From positions 1-64,000 of the forward strand of contig JAFKGI010000004.1 of assembly GCA_017307785.1 (NCBI GenBank): 64,000 nt of DNA. The letters are read 5' to 3'. The position numbers and the translations under genes are program-made. The stretch's first letter is position 1, and every line of letters begins with the position of its first letter. Of this stretch, positions 54,100-63,055 are shown piece after piece. The notes beneath the pieces are model-generated. The model saw only the letters and a list, made by a program, of their open reading frames with translations, was not told the origin of the DNA and searched no databases. This DNA is from Vulcanimicrobiota bacterium (GTDB taxonomy: Bacteria; Vulcanimicrobiota; Xenobia; Xenobiales; JADMJV01).

Positions 54100-54582
54100 T
54101 TATTCGTCGGTCTGAGGCGCCACGGTGGCGCGCAACTGTTGGAGAATCTTCAATTCCTCGGCGAAGCTGCTGACGTCTTTGAATTCCTTGTAAACCGAGG
54201 CAAAACGCACGTAGGCAACCTCGTCGGTGCGGCCCAGGTGCTCGATGACCAGATTGCCGATTTCGTCGGAGGTGATTTCCCCATGGCCGGAATGGCGCAG
54301 TTGGTGTACGATCGACACCACGATCGCCTCCATCTGCTCCAGGGTCACCGGCCGCTTTTCGCAAGCGCGCACCAAGCCGGCCAGAATCTTCTGGCGGTCA
54401 AACTTCTCCCGCTTGCCGTCCTTCTTGACCACCACCAGCAACGATTCTTCCACGCGTTCGTAGGTGGTGAAGCGATTCTGGCATTTCTCGCACTCGCGTC
54501 TGCGCCGAATTGCCGTGCCATCTTCGACCGTGCGCGAGTCGAGCACGCGGTTGTCGAGGCTATAGCAATAAGGGCAGCGCAT
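54100..54582 (-). CDS. nrdR: Transcriptional repressor NrdR
   Basis: 160 residues. NrdR senses dATP/ATP and represses ribonucleotide reductase genes. The zinc ribbon uses Cys3, Cys6, Cys31 and Cys34 (MRCPYC and CEKC), followed by RRRRECEKCQNRFTTYE, and the ATP-cone domain spans about 49-139 (VVKKDGKREKFDRQKI). Length is typical. It sits between ftsA and deoA in one operon; with deoA this groups nucleotide control and salvage. Confidence 0.97.
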   Translation of the reverse strand: MRCPYCYSLDNRVLDSRTVEDGTAIRRRRECEKCQNRFTTYERVEESLLVVVKKDGKREKFDRQKILAGLVRACEKRPVTLEQMEAIVVSIVHQLRHSGHGEITSDEIGNLVIEHLGRTDEVAYVRFASVYKEFKDVSSFAEELKILQQLRATVAPQTDE

Positions 54583-54597
54583 GGGGTGTGGGGGTTT

Positions 54598-55845
54598 TTA
54601 GAAGACGTCGGCCAGCCAGCGACTCACCGAGTGCACCACCTGGCGGAATTTGGAAGATTTGACTTCCCCTTTGTCCTGGGGCAGGAAGCGTCGAGCGGCG
54701 CCGTGGAGCAGCAGTCCGATGGATCCTGAGAAAATCGGTGACGCCAACGCCTCGCTGAGACCCTGTGGGTAGCAAGGGCTGGCTACTCGGCAGGGCATGT
54801 TCAGCTCGCGATGAGCCAGCTGAGCGATGCCCGGGAGTTGGGAGGTTCCGCCCGTCAGCACCAGACTGGAGACGACCAGTCCCAGACGTTCGGCGCGTTG
54901 CAACTCGCCGGCGACCCATTCGAACATGTCCAGCAGACGAGCTTCCAGCACTTCGGCCATCTGGCCGCGGGGCACTTCTACCACGCCTTCGCCGCTCAGC
55001 GTTTTGGCTTGCAGGAGTTCGTCGGAGTTGTGCTCCAGGAATTCCGGCGAGGCCAGACCCTTTTCCAGCTTCAGGCGCTCGGCCTGACTGGGGGGGATTC
55101 GGAAGAAGCGAGCCAGGTCGTGGGTCAACAGGTCGCCTGCCACGGGCAGCACGGCCGAATGGCCGACTTCGCCTTCGCAGTAGACGGCCAGGTCCAGGGT
55201 GCCGGCGCCGATGTCGATCATGGCCGTGCCCAGTTTGCGTTCTTCTTCGGTGAGCACCGCCAGGGCGGAGGCGATGGCGCCCGAGATCAGTCCATCGGGA
55301 TCGATCTCGAGGTTGGCCCGCTGCACGGTTTTGCACATATTTTGCAGGAACGAGCTGGAAGCGGCCACCACGTGGGCATCCACTTCCAGGCGCACACCCG
55401 ATAGTCCGACCGGGTTGCGAATGCCGTTTTGGCCATCCACTGCAAAACCTCTGGGCACGATGTGAAGGATCTCGCGGTCGCTGGGGATACCCACCAGGCG
55501 CGCGGCCTCGACGACTCGGCGTACATCTGAAGTGGTGACCTCGCCGTCGGCGTTGGAGATCGCCCACACGCCATGGCTGGGCAGCGAACTCAGGTATTCG
55601 CTGGTCAGTCCCACCACAACGTTGGTGACGGGGTAGCCGGCTTCACGCTCCGCTTCCTCGACGGCTGCCTCGATGGCCTGCACGGTCTGCTCCGGGTCGA
55701 CCAGAGCACCTTTGCGCAGTCCCAGGCAAGGGCTGATGCCTGCTCCGACAATCTGCAGCTCACCATCGGAGGTCGCTTCGCCGATGACGCAGGCAACTTT
55801 ACTGGTCCCAATGTCCAGGGCGGTGAGCACTTCCATTTTTCGCAC
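54598..55845 (-). CDS. ftsA: Cell division protein FtsA
   Basis: 415 residues from GTG 55845 or ATG 55836. Actin-like ATPase that ties FtsZ to the membrane. Phosphate 1 is TALDIGTSKVACVI, phosphate 2 is AMIDIGAGTLDLAVY and the adenosine block is LVLTGGTSQLPG. The FtsA-specific 1C subdomain lies at about 85-165. The C-terminal amphipathic helix (KFRQVVHSVSRWLADVF) is the membrane-targeting sequence. No ftsZ or ftsQ is next to it; nrdR follows after 15 bases. Confidence 0.92.
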   Translation of the reverse strand: MRKMEVLTALDIGTSKVACVIGEATSDGELQIVGAGISPCLGLRKGALVDPEQTVQAIEAAVEEAEREAGYPVTNVVVGLTSEYLSSLPSHGVWAISNADGEVTTSDVRRVVEAARLVGIPSDREILHIVPRGFAVDGQNGIRNPVGLSGVRLEVDAHVVAASSSFLQNMCKTVQRANLEIDPDGLISGAIASALAVLTEEERKLGTAMIDIGAGTLDLAVYCEGEVGHSAVLPVAGDLLTHDLARFFRIPPSQAERLKLEKGLASPEFLEHNSDELLQAKTLSGEGVVEVPRGQMAEVLEARLLDMFEWVAGELQRAERLGLVVSSLVLTGGTSQLPGIAQLAHRELNMPCRVASPCYPQGLSEALASPIFSGSIGLLLHGAARRFLPQDKGEVKSSKFRQVVHSVSRWLADVF

Positions 55846-55976
55846 GGCGTGGTTCCCTTACTGTTCCGGCAAGTTCGTCACTTGACAGAATGAAAAATTT
55901 TCGTCCTCAAGGTTCTTCAATCGAGTACGGGCTCCTTCCTGACTTGATAAATATTCAATACAGTTCCCCCGGCCGC

Positions 55977-56735
55977 TTACGCCCAATTGGGTGCTCGCTT
56001 TTCCAGGAAAGCGCCCAGGCCTTCGCGGCCGTCGGGGTGAGCGCGGGCCGCCGTAATTTGCTCGATGGTGAAATCGGTCGGGTCTTCCAGTTCGTAGCTG
56101 GTGCGGGCCAGTTTTTTGGTGCGAGCCTGAGCGGCCGGGCTGCCGGCCAAAAGGTGCTCGAGCACTTCTTGAAGTTGAGCTTCCGGGTCCTCGGCCAGGT
56201 AGTGCACCAATCCCAATCGGTAGGCGTTCTCGGCGTTAATGCGGTCGCCCAGTAGAAAGTGCAGCTTGGCTTTCGAGTAGCCGAGACGGCGAATTGCGTA
56301 AGGAGAAATGACGGCCGGCACGATGCCCAGGCGCACTTCGGTGAAGCCGAAAAGAGCCTTGGGGCCGGCGATAGCGATATCGACCGCACAGGTCAGTCCG
56401 GTGCCTCCGCCCAGTGCCGCTCCCTGGATGATGGCGACGACCGGACAGCGACAGTTGTCGATCGCCTGGAACATCTCGGCCATTTGGCGGGCGCCCGCTC
56501 GATTGGCTTCCTCGCCTGCCACCGCCTGGCCGCGCATCCATTCGACGTCAGCTCCGGCCGAAAAGCTTTTGCCTTCCCCGCGTAGCACCACCACGCGCAC
56601 TTTCTCGGGCAGATCGCGAAAGGTCTGGTGTAGCTCCTCGACGACCTGAAGATTGAAAGCGTTGTGGACTTCAGGGCGATTGATCAAGACGGTGGCCACA
56701 CCCCGCTCGTCGCATGAATATTGAATGGTTTGCAT
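55977..56735 (-). CDS. Enoyl-CoA hydratase/isomerase family (methylglutaconyl-CoA hydratase-like)
   Basis: 252 residues from ATG 56735. Crotonase fold with the CoA-binding and oxyanion block KSFSAGADVEWM and the second block QGAALGGGTGLTCAVDIAIAG. FGFTEVRLGIVPAVISPY resembles the AUH/LiuC methylglutaconyl-CoA hydratases of leucine breakdown, with the catalytic Glu in TEVRLG. Precise substrate is inference. It stands alone; no leucine-degradation gene is near. The longer upstream open frame is the reverse of the His-rich gene. Confidence 0.87.
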   Translation of the reverse strand: MQTIQYSCDERGVATVLINRPEVHNAFNLQVVEELHQTFRDLPEKVRVVVLRGEGKSFSAGADVEWMRGQAVAGEEANRAGARQMAEMFQAIDNCRCPVVAIIQGAALGGGTGLTCAVDIAIAGPKALFGFTEVRLGIVPAVISPYAIRRLGYSKAKLHFLLGDRINAENAYRLGLVHYLAEDPEAQLQEVLEHLLAGSPAAQARTKKLARTSYELEDPTDFTIEQITAARAHPDGREGLGAFLEKRAPNWA

Positions 56736-56825
56736 GGGGTCCCGTTCTCGGACGGGGGAGGAACATCTTTCAGAAATCACAAATCGATCCGGATAACATT
56801 TTATCCGCAAAGGGGAGGCACTATC

Positions 56826-57182
56826 ATGGGACACGATCACAAGTGCGATCATCACGACCACAATCACGGTGAAGGCTGTGGCCATACCGCCATTCAGCAC
56901 GGCGACCACGTCGACTATCTGCACGACGGGCATCTTCACCACCAGAAAGAGGGCGGTGCCGTGGAGCATCACGCCATCGAAGTCTCCGCCAAGAATCCCG
57001 ACGGCTGCACCCCCGGTCACGTTTGCGGCAGTCACCCTGCCGACCACGTGCATGGTCCCGGCTGCGGTCACGAAGCCGTTCCGCACGGAGATCACACCTG
57101 CTACCTGGTCGACGGACACCTGCACCACCCCCACGATGGGCATTGCGACGACCACGGGCCGGTAGAACTGGTCAAGAAATAG
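56826..57182 (+). CDS. Histidine-rich metal-binding protein
   Basis: 118 residues, about one quarter His. An N-terminal DHKCDHHDHNHGEGCGH cluster is followed by two repeats that share HGDHVDYLHDGHLHH and HGDHTCYLVDGHLHH, each preceded by a CGH triplet. Proteins of this kind bind or buffer zinc, nickel or copper; some databases call them zinc transporter, but there is no membrane segment. A GGGGAGG ribosome-binding site precedes the ATG. The gene stands alone with a hairpin after its stop. Confidence 0.8.
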   Translation: MGHDHKCDHHDHNHGEGCGHTAIQHGDHVDYLHDGHLHHQKEGGAVEHHAIEVSAKNPDGCTPGHVCGSHPADHVHGPGCGHEAVPHGDHTCYLVDGHLHHPHDGHCDDHGPVELVKK

Positions 57183-57189
57183 CCAATCT

Positions 57190-57213
57190 GAAGGCCTCCA
57201 TCCGGGGGCCTTC
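57190..57213 (+). terminator. Hairpin after the His-rich gene, weak terminator
   Basis: GAAGGCCTCC pairs with GGGGGCCTTC (10 bp, one G-U pair) across a 4-base loop, beginning eight bases after the stop at 57182. The following GTATTGG is a poor U-tract, so ending may be partial or factor-dependent. Confidence 0.45.
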
Positions 57214-57230
57214 GTATTGGGGGCCTTAGA

Positions 57231-59192
57231 ATGCCGGGTCCGAAAATTCTCTTCCTATTGCTCTCCGCGCTGCTCTGGGCGCTGGTCACCTTTGCTCCTA
57301 ACGGCGGTGCCGGCGGAGATGCCTGGGGCTCGTTGCTGACGGCTCAGGCCCTGGTGGAGCACGGTAGTTTTGATCTGGCTCCCTACACCGACCGCGCCGC
57401 CTACAACGAGGCCCAGTTTTTCCGCCACGGGCAGGCGCTCTATTATGGCTACCCTCCTGGTGGGTCTCTGCTGGAGGTGCCTCTGGTGGCGCTGGCGCGG
57501 TTGCTCGGCATGGATATGACTCAAGTTGCTCAAGAGTCTTTCATGGAGCGGCAGGTGAGCGGAATTTGCATGATCGCCATGTTGGGCGCGCTCTGGGTCG
57601 GCCTTTCCGCTCTTCTGGAAAAACGCCGCGCTCTGGTGGCCGCAGGTCTGGTGCTGCTGGCCAGCACCTACACAGGATCGATTGCTTCCTCCATGGCCAA
57701 CAGTCAAATGCCCGAGATTGTGTTCCTGACCTGGACGCAAGCCTGGATGCTTCGGTTCGATCGCCAGGGAGGCCGTCTGAACGGCTGGCTGCTGGGGCTG
57801 TTTTTGGGCGCCGCCTACTGGTGCCGTCCCACCGCACTTCTTTGGGCTCCTTTCGTCTGTCTCTATCTTTGGCTGAGGAAGCGAGAAGCGCTCGTTGGGG
57901 CGGTTCTCACGTTGCTGGTCTTCGTGCTCGGTTTCAAGCTGGCGCTTGGTCCTTTTTGGGGTGGCAGTCATCCTTATTACGGGTCGCGCCCGCTGGTGTC
58001 CGACTTCGCAACCTTCTCGCTCGAATGGGTCGGTGTTCTCTTCAGTCCTGGCGTGGGACTGTTTGTCTATCAGCCGCTACTTCTGCCCCCTTTTCTGCTC
58101 GCTCCGGTCTTGTTGCGACGGCAGCCGCTGGCCTGGATGCTGTTTCTCTATGCCAATGCGCACATCGTCGTGGTTGCCTTGCAGCGCACCTGGATGACGG
58201 TCGCCTTCGGTCCCCGATTGCTGGCGGAGGCCTGCTTTCCGCTCTGGTTCCTGGCTGCGATGCTGGCGCCCCAACTGCGCTTGCTGATCTGGCCGGCGCT
58301 GCTCTGGTCGCTATGGCTCAATACCTATCTGGCTTTCTTTTGCCAGACCCAGCATCTGCATTATACGGCCACGCGGCCCGAACAAGACCCCACCACTCGC
58401 GGCCTATGGGAATGGCGCTTGGCTCCCTTTCTGGTGACCCAGGATCAGTTATGGGAGCAGATCCGATTGGCGCCCCCCGAACTCTTCCCCGCTCTCAACA
58501 ATCCGCTCCGCCGTAACTTTCAGGAGCCCGAGCAGGCCGGAGACCAGCCTCTGGTGCGGCCGCTGGACGGTCCGGCCAGCGTGAGTTTCCGCTCGCAGGC
58601 GCCTCCGGGGCCGTCCTCTGGTCTGGTGTGCGTGCGCTACAGCTCCCCTCTGCCCGTATCGGTCGAGTTGAACGGTCGGTTGTTGCCCTCACTGCCCGCC
58701 AGTCGGGCCACCCGGCGTCAGACCCTGGCCTTTCAGGACGTGGAGTGGCGCCCCGAGAATGAGGTTCGCTTTAGCGCGGGTCCCGAGTTTCGCTTGTTTG
58801 ACCTGGTGGCTGAACCTTCACCCGCCGACCAGCCGGGGATCGTGGCTTTCGTCGAAGGGTTTAGCGGCGATGAAGGGGGCACGCGCTGGGCTTATGGGCC
58901 GTCTTCGCGAGCTCTGCTGGTCGCTCGAAAGGCGGGAAGAGTCGACCTGGACTTCGAGGCTCTCAATCCTCACCCGAAATTAGACGTCCAGGTCTGGTGT
59001 AATCGTCGCCATCTGGCTAATTTTCATAACTTGCCGGAAGGCGAAGCGCAACTGCGGATTCCCCTGACGGTCCGGGCCGGGGACAATGAGCTGGAATTCC
59101 GCTTCAATCACTGGGGAATCAAAAGAGCCAGAGACCAAAGGCCTCTGGCTCTACGCCTGAGCAAGCTCAGCTTGAACTATTCGGGTTTGTAG
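57231..59192 (+). CDS. GT-C-like integral membrane glycosyltransferase candidate
   Basis: 653 residues. About ten to twelve transmembrane helices lie in the first 400 residues. The first outer loop has GGAGGDAWGSLLTAQALVEHGSFDL, with the acidic residue placed as in GT-C enzymes, and YYGYPPGGSLLEVP. A soluble beta-rich domain (about 440-650) follows, ending in a jelly-roll-like carbohydrate-binding region (DVQVWCNRRHLANFHNLPEGE). It most likely moves a sugar from a lipid carrier outside the inner membrane. The exact family is unsure. Its last 16 bases overlap the convergent gene. Confidence 0.65.
   Translation: MPGPKILFLLLSALLWALVTFAPNGGAGGDAWGSLLTAQALVEHGSFDLAPYTDRAAYNEAQFFRHGQALYYGYPPGGSLLEVPLVALARLLGMDMTQVAQESFMERQVSGICMIAMLGALWVGLSALLEKRRALVAAGLVLLASTYTGSIASSMANSQMPEIVFLTWTQAWMLRFDRQGGRLNGWLLGLFLGAAYWCRPTALLWAPFVCLYLWLRKREALVGAVLTLLVFVLGFKLALGPFWGGSHPYYGSRPLVSDFATFSLEWVGVLFSPGVGLFVYQPLLLPPFLLAPVLLRRQPLAWMLFLYANAHIVVVALQRTWMTVAFGPRLLAEACFPLWFLAAMLAPQLRLLIWPALLWSLWLNTYLAFFCQTQHLHYTATRPEQDPTTRGLWEWRLAPFLVTQDQLWEQIRLAPPELFPALNNPLRRNFQEPEQAGDQPLVRPLDGPASVSFRSQAPPGPSSGLVCVRYSSPLPVSVELNGRLLPSLPASRATRRQTLAFQDVEWRPENEVRFSAGPEFRLFDLVAEPSPADQPGIVAFVEGFSGDEGGTRWAYGPSSRALLVARKAGRVDLDFEALNPHPKLDVQVWCNRRHLANFHNLPEGEAQLRIPLTVRAGDNELEFRFNHWGIKRARDQRPLALRLSKLSLNYSGL
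59124..59152 (-). terminator. Minus-strand terminator embedded in an opposite gene
   Basis: A perfect 10-bp inverted repeat, AGAGCCAGAG / CTCTGGCTCT, with a 9-base loop. Read on the minus strand it is followed by TTTT. It lies about 25 bases past the stop of the minus-strand gene at 59177 and ends that transcript, yet it is also codons near the end of the plus-strand membrane protein gene. Confidence 0.7.
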
Positions 59193-59749
59193 CCGGCGGC
59201 CTGAGCCCTGGCGTCGATTTTGTTGTTGTTGACGGCCGACCAGACGGCCACGCCCGCACCCAAGCCTGCAGCCGCTACGGCGGCGCCCGCCGGGCCGAAG
59301 AAAACGCCGGGGAGCTTGAGTAGGGGGAAGGCGATGAGGCCGACGCCGGCACCGCCGAGCGCGCCCAGGGCACCGAAGATGGGATTCTTATTGCTGCCCC
59401 GGTAAGCGGCCACGCCGCCCCAGGTTCCGCCGATGGCCGCGCCTGCGGCCGGGCTGGCAATGGCGGTCAGTCCGGCAGCGCCCAGGCCGCCGAGCCAAAC
59501 GTGTTCGGCGGCGCCGAAGGCCGAAGGAATTCCCACCAGGGCGGCGGCGGTCAGGCCTTCGCGGAGCGGGTTGGTGCGCATCACCGAGAGGTGGTGACCG
59601 GGGCGCTCAAAGTGGTAAGTGTTGGAAGACTTGTCGAAAGAGACTTTGTCCCACTGTTCCGGCTCGGGCTTCGGGTTCTGAGGCGGGGTGGGGGTGGGAC
59701 CCTGCAGTTTGCCGGGGGTGTTGCTCTGGGGTAAACGCTGAATCTGCAT
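59177..59749 (-). CDS. Glycine-rich membrane-associated hypothetical protein
   Basis: 190 residues. A polar, Pro-rich N-terminus (1-45) leads to several Gly/Ala-rich hydrophobic stretches (about 65-180) with glycine-zipper spacing (GALGALGGAGVGLIAFP, GPAGAAVAAAGLGAGVAV). These could insert in a membrane or self-associate. No signal peptide and no known family. It is transcribed toward the GT-C-like gene and ends in its own terminator there. The 184-base gap upstream, before alaS, shows nothing else to me. Confidence 0.6.
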   Translation of the reverse strand: MQIQRLPQSNTPGKLQGPTPTPPQNPKPEPEQWDKVSFDKSSNTYHFERPGHHLSVMRTNPLREGLTAAALVGIPSAFGAAEHVWLGGLGAAGLTAIASPAAGAAIGGTWGGVAAYRGSNKNPIFGALGALGGAGVGLIAFPLLKLPGVFFGPAGAAVAAAGLGAGVAVWSAVNNNKIDARAQAAGYKPE

Positions 59750-59933
59750 CTCTGTGTGTCCTCGCTCTGTCTATCTTTGTTGACTCCACGGTAGCGTACC
59801 GCTCTGAAAGAATGCTGAAGCTGCAGGGAAGACCGCAGAAGGCGAACAAATACAACCGCGAACCCGAGGATCCAGGGGAGGCTAACGCGCTTTCCCCCCG
59901 GACCCCCCACTTCACGAACTAGAGGGAATCTTC

Positions 59934-62552
59934 ATGCTTAAGGGCGCCGCCATCCGCCAGTCCTATCTGGACTTTTTCAAAGAACGTCAACATCTGATTG
60001 TCGAGAGCGCACCGGTGGTTCCCCACGATGATCCGACCCTGATGTTTACCAACGCCGGCATGAATCAGTTCAAGCCGTACTTCCTGGGCTCGGCCACTCC
60101 CGAACATCGGCGCATCGCCGATACCCAGAAGTGCATTCGCGTTTCCGGCAAGCACAACGACCTGGAAGAAGTGGGCTACGATACCTACCACCACACTTTC
60201 TTCGAAATGCTGGGCAACTGGTCGTTCGGCGACTACTACAAGAAGGAAGCCATCCAGTGGGCCTGGGAGCTCTTCACCGAAGTCTGGAAGCTGCCCAAAG
60301 ATCGCTTGCACGCCACTGTTTTCGGTGGCGACGAGCAGGTCCCGGCTGACGAAGAAGCCATCGAACTGTGGAAAACCGTCACCGACATCGACCCCAACAA
60401 CATTCATCGCTGTAGTCGCAAAGACAACTTCTGGATGATGGGCGAGACCGGACCTTGCGGACCGTGCTCGGAGATTCACATCGACCTGACCCCGGACAAG
60501 TCCGGACATTCGCTGGTCAACGCTGGTTCGCCGCTGGTCATGGAGCTTTGGAACCTGGTGTTCATTCAGTTCAATGCCGAGCCTGATGGTTCACTGCGCG
60601 AACTGCCGGCCAAGCACGTCGACACCGGCATGGGTTTCGAACGCGCCTGCGCGGTCATGGAATGCACCAACGGCGCCACCGACTTCAGCAAGCCGATCTC
60701 CAACTATGACACCGAAGTCTTCCAGCCCATCATCCGAGTGCTTCAGGAGATGTCGGGTGCCAAATACACCCCCGGCATGTCGGAGGACATGGACAGCATC
60801 TCTATGCGCGTCATTGCCGACCACATCCGCATGATTAGCTTCGCAATCGCCGATGGTGCCTTGCCCTCCAACGAGGGCCGCGGCTACGTCGTGCGCCGTC
60901 TCTTGCGTCGCGCCGCGCGTTACGCTCGCAAAATCGGCCTGCGGGAGCCTTTCCTCTACAAGCTGGTGCCCGTTCTCAAGGCCGAGATGGGAGCGACCTT
61001 CCCCGAGCTGGTGCGCGAAGAAGCCAAGCTGCAAAAGATCATCAAGGCCGAGGAAGAGTCGTTCAATCAGACGCTGGACCGTGGTCTGCATCTCTTTGAC
61101 GAAGTGGTCAAGGATCTGCCGGGCAAGGAGTTTCCCGCCCAGGAAGCCTTCAAGCTCTACGATACCTTCGGCTTCCCCTTTGATCTGACCGATGTGATGG
61201 CTCGCGAAAAGGGCTTGAGCCTGAACGAAGACGCCTTCAAGGGATTGATGGAAGAGCAGAAAGCTCGCGCTCGTGCCGCTCAGACCAAGCATGTGGTTAG
61301 TGCTGCTCACGAGAACCTGGATCTTCCCCCCACCCCGTTCGTCGGCTACGACAACCTGCAGGCGGCGACCGAGGTCAAAGCCGTGCTCGGCAATACGGTT
61401 GTGCTCGGAGAAACGCCTTTCTACGGCGAAATGGGCGGTCAGCTCGGTGACTATGGCTGGTTGGAGCTGGCGGATGGATCTCGTCTGGATGTAACCAACA
61501 CCACCAAGAGCGAGGGCGTGGTCTTTCATCATCTGGCCAACCCCCCGGCCAGCGGCGCCGGCGTTACGGCGGTGGTGGACGCGGTTCGTCGCCAGGAGAT
61601 CCAGCGCCATCACACGGCCACCCACTTGCTGCACTGGGCGCTGCATGAGGTGTTGGGCGATGCGGTGCGCCAACAGGGCTCGCTGGTTGCTCCCGAGCGC
61701 CTGCGCTTCGACTTCACCCACTATCAGGCCATGGAACCCTCCGAGATTGCCACGGTGGAGCGACTGGTCAACGAGAGAATCCTCGAGAATCACCCGGTGA
61801 CCTGGTTTGAAATCGACTACAAGGACAAGCCCGACAGCGTGACCGCCTTCTTTGGTGACAAATACGGCGCACGCGTCCGCGTGGTCAAGATCGGCGGCGG
61901 CCGTGAGCATGACTTCAACGGCTTCTCGATGGAGCTGTGCGGCGGCACTCACACTCTGACCACGGCCGAACTCGGGCCTTTCCGGCTGCAGTCGGAAGGC
62001 GCCATCGCCGCTGGCGTGCGCCGCATCGAGGCGGTCACCGGCACCCAGGGTCTGCAGGGTCTCTTCCAGGATGTGCAGATGGCCGAGAAGTTGTCGCGCA
62101 AATTGGGCGTGCCGATTCTCGAGCTGGAAAACAAGGTGGAGTCGTTGCTGGAGACCCAGCGCAAGCTCAACAAGCAGTTGGAGCAGGCTCGCCGGGCCGA
62201 AGCGCGGGCGGAAGCCACTCGTCTTCTGGGCAAGGTCGAGACCCGCAAAGAAGTGCCGGTCGTCATCGCAAATCTGGGCGAGGCCAACGGTGAATACCTG
62301 AAGTGGGTTGCCGACTCGCTGCGCGATCAGTTCAAGGGCGTGGCCGTACTGGCCGGTGTCCACGACGGCCGCGTGGCTTTGCTGGCCAGCGTGGACAAGT
62401 CGCTGAACGCTCAAGGTCTGCACGCCGGAAAGTTGATCAAGGACCTGGCCTCCAAGGTGGGCGGTGGCGGCGGTGGTCGTCCCGACCTGGCCGAGGCCGG
62501 CGGCAAAGACCCCAGTAAGCTGGCTCAGGCCCTGGCGGAAGTCAGCTGGTAA
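59934..62552 (+). CDS. alaS: Alanyl-tRNA synthetase
   Basis: 872 residues, full bacterial length. The class II core begins at once (IRQSYLDFFKERQHLIVESAPVVP, MNQFKPYFLG, HHTFFEMLGNWSFGDYYK), then the tRNA-binding helical part, the editing domain with HHTATHLL and CGGTH zinc-site motifs, and the C-terminal coiled coil and C-Ala domain with its Gly-rich GGGGGGRPDLAEAGGK. It charges tRNA-Ala and clears Ser/Gly mischarging. The ankyrin gene starts inside its stop. Confidence 0.98.
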   Translation: MLKGAAIRQSYLDFFKERQHLIVESAPVVPHDDPTLMFTNAGMNQFKPYFLGSATPEHRRIADTQKCIRVSGKHNDLEEVGYDTYHHTFFEMLGNWSFGDYYKKEAIQWAWELFTEVWKLPKDRLHATVFGGDEQVPADEEAIELWKTVTDIDPNNIHRCSRKDNFWMMGETGPCGPCSEIHIDLTPDKSGHSLVNAGSPLVMELWNLVFIQFNAEPDGSLRELPAKHVDTGMGFERACAVMECTNGATDFSKPISNYDTEVFQPIIRVLQEMSGAKYTPGMSEDMDSISMRVIADHIRMISFAIADGALPSNEGRGYVVRRLLRRAARYARKIGLREPFLYKLVPVLKAEMGATFPELVREEAKLQKIIKAEEESFNQTLDRGLHLFDEVVKDLPGKEFPAQEAFKLYDTFGFPFDLTDVMAREKGLSLNEDAFKGLMEEQKARARAAQTKHVVSAAHENLDLPPTPFVGYDNLQAATEVKAVLGNTVVLGETPFYGEMGGQLGDYGWLELADGSRLDVTNTTKSEGVVFHHLANPPASGAGVTAVVDAVRRQEIQRHHTATHLLHWALHEVLGDAVRQQGSLVAPERLRFDFTHYQAMEPSEIATVERLVNERILENHPVTWFEIDYKDKPDSVTAFFGDKYGARVRVVKIGGGREHDFNGFSMELCGGTHTLTTAELGPFRLQSEGAIAAGVRRIEAVTGTQGLQGLFQDVQMAEKLSRKLGVPILELENKVESLLETQRKLNKQLEQARRAEARAEATRLLGKVETRKEVPVVIANLGEANGEYLKWVADSLRDQFKGVAVLAGVHDGRVALLASVDKSLNAQGLHAGKLIKDLASKVGGGGGGRPDLAEAGGKDPSKLAQALAEVSW

Positions 62553-63055
62553 GGTCTTTTTTACTGGGGGCGATTCTGGCCGGCGCCGTTTGGGCGGCGC
62601 CGGTTCACGACGCGGCTGTCCGCGGAGACGCCGAGGGTTTGCGTCAGGCGGGCGCCAGCCAGGTCAATCTGCCGGATGCCAAAGGCCTGACGCCCCTGGT
62701 GCTGGTCATCCAAAACGACCATCCCGAGTGCGTGGAAGTCTTGCTACAACTGGGCGCCAAGCCCAACGCGGGTAACTGGTCGGCTCTGCACGAGGCCGCT
62801 CTGGTCGGGGACGCGCCCAGCGTGCGGTTGTTGCTGCAAAACAAGGCCGATCCGAACCGAACGGAACGGGCCAACGGCGGGACTCCGCTGCATGTAGCCT
62901 GCTTTCAGGGTCAGACCGAGATTGCCAAGCTTCTGATCAAAGCGGGAGCGAAGCTCAACGTGCGCGACAAAGAGGGCTTCACTCCGCTTTTTCAAGCCAA
63001 AGACCAGGGGCACTTCGAACTGATGAAATACCTGAGGTCGATCGGCGCCCGTTAA
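62546..63055 (+). CDS. Secreted ankyrin-repeat protein
   Basis: About 169 residues. The ankyrin array is clear from residue 48: GLTPLVLVIQNDHPECVEVLL, WSALHEAALVGDAPSVRLLL, GGTPLHVACFQGQTEIAKLL and EGFTPLFQAKDQGHFELMKYL, i.e. four repeats. Upstream of the TTG at 62639 the frame remains open and codes a good signal peptide (RSFLLGAILAGAVWAAP). The start is therefore placed at CTG 62546, overlapping the alaS stop, though no start is certain. Ankyrin arrays bind proteins; the partner is unknown. Confidence 0.7.
   Translation: MVRSFLLGAILAGAVWAAPVHDAAVRGDAEGLRQAGASQVNLPDAKGLTPLVLVIQNDHPECVEVLLQLGAKPNAGNWSALHEAALVGDAPSVRLLLQNKADPNRTERANGGTPLHVACFQGQTEIAKLLIKAGAKLNVRDKEGFTPLFQAKDQGHFELMKYLRSIGAR

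Noticed and set aside
56735-57155. N-terminal extension of the enoyl-CoA hydratase
   Set aside because: The upstream frame is the exact reverse of the His-rich gene and reads as Val/Met-rich sequence; the hydratase fold starts at the ATG at 56735.
60591-62423. A 610-codon open frame antisense to alaS
   Set aside because: Shadow of alaS; composition is typical of reversed GC-rich codons.
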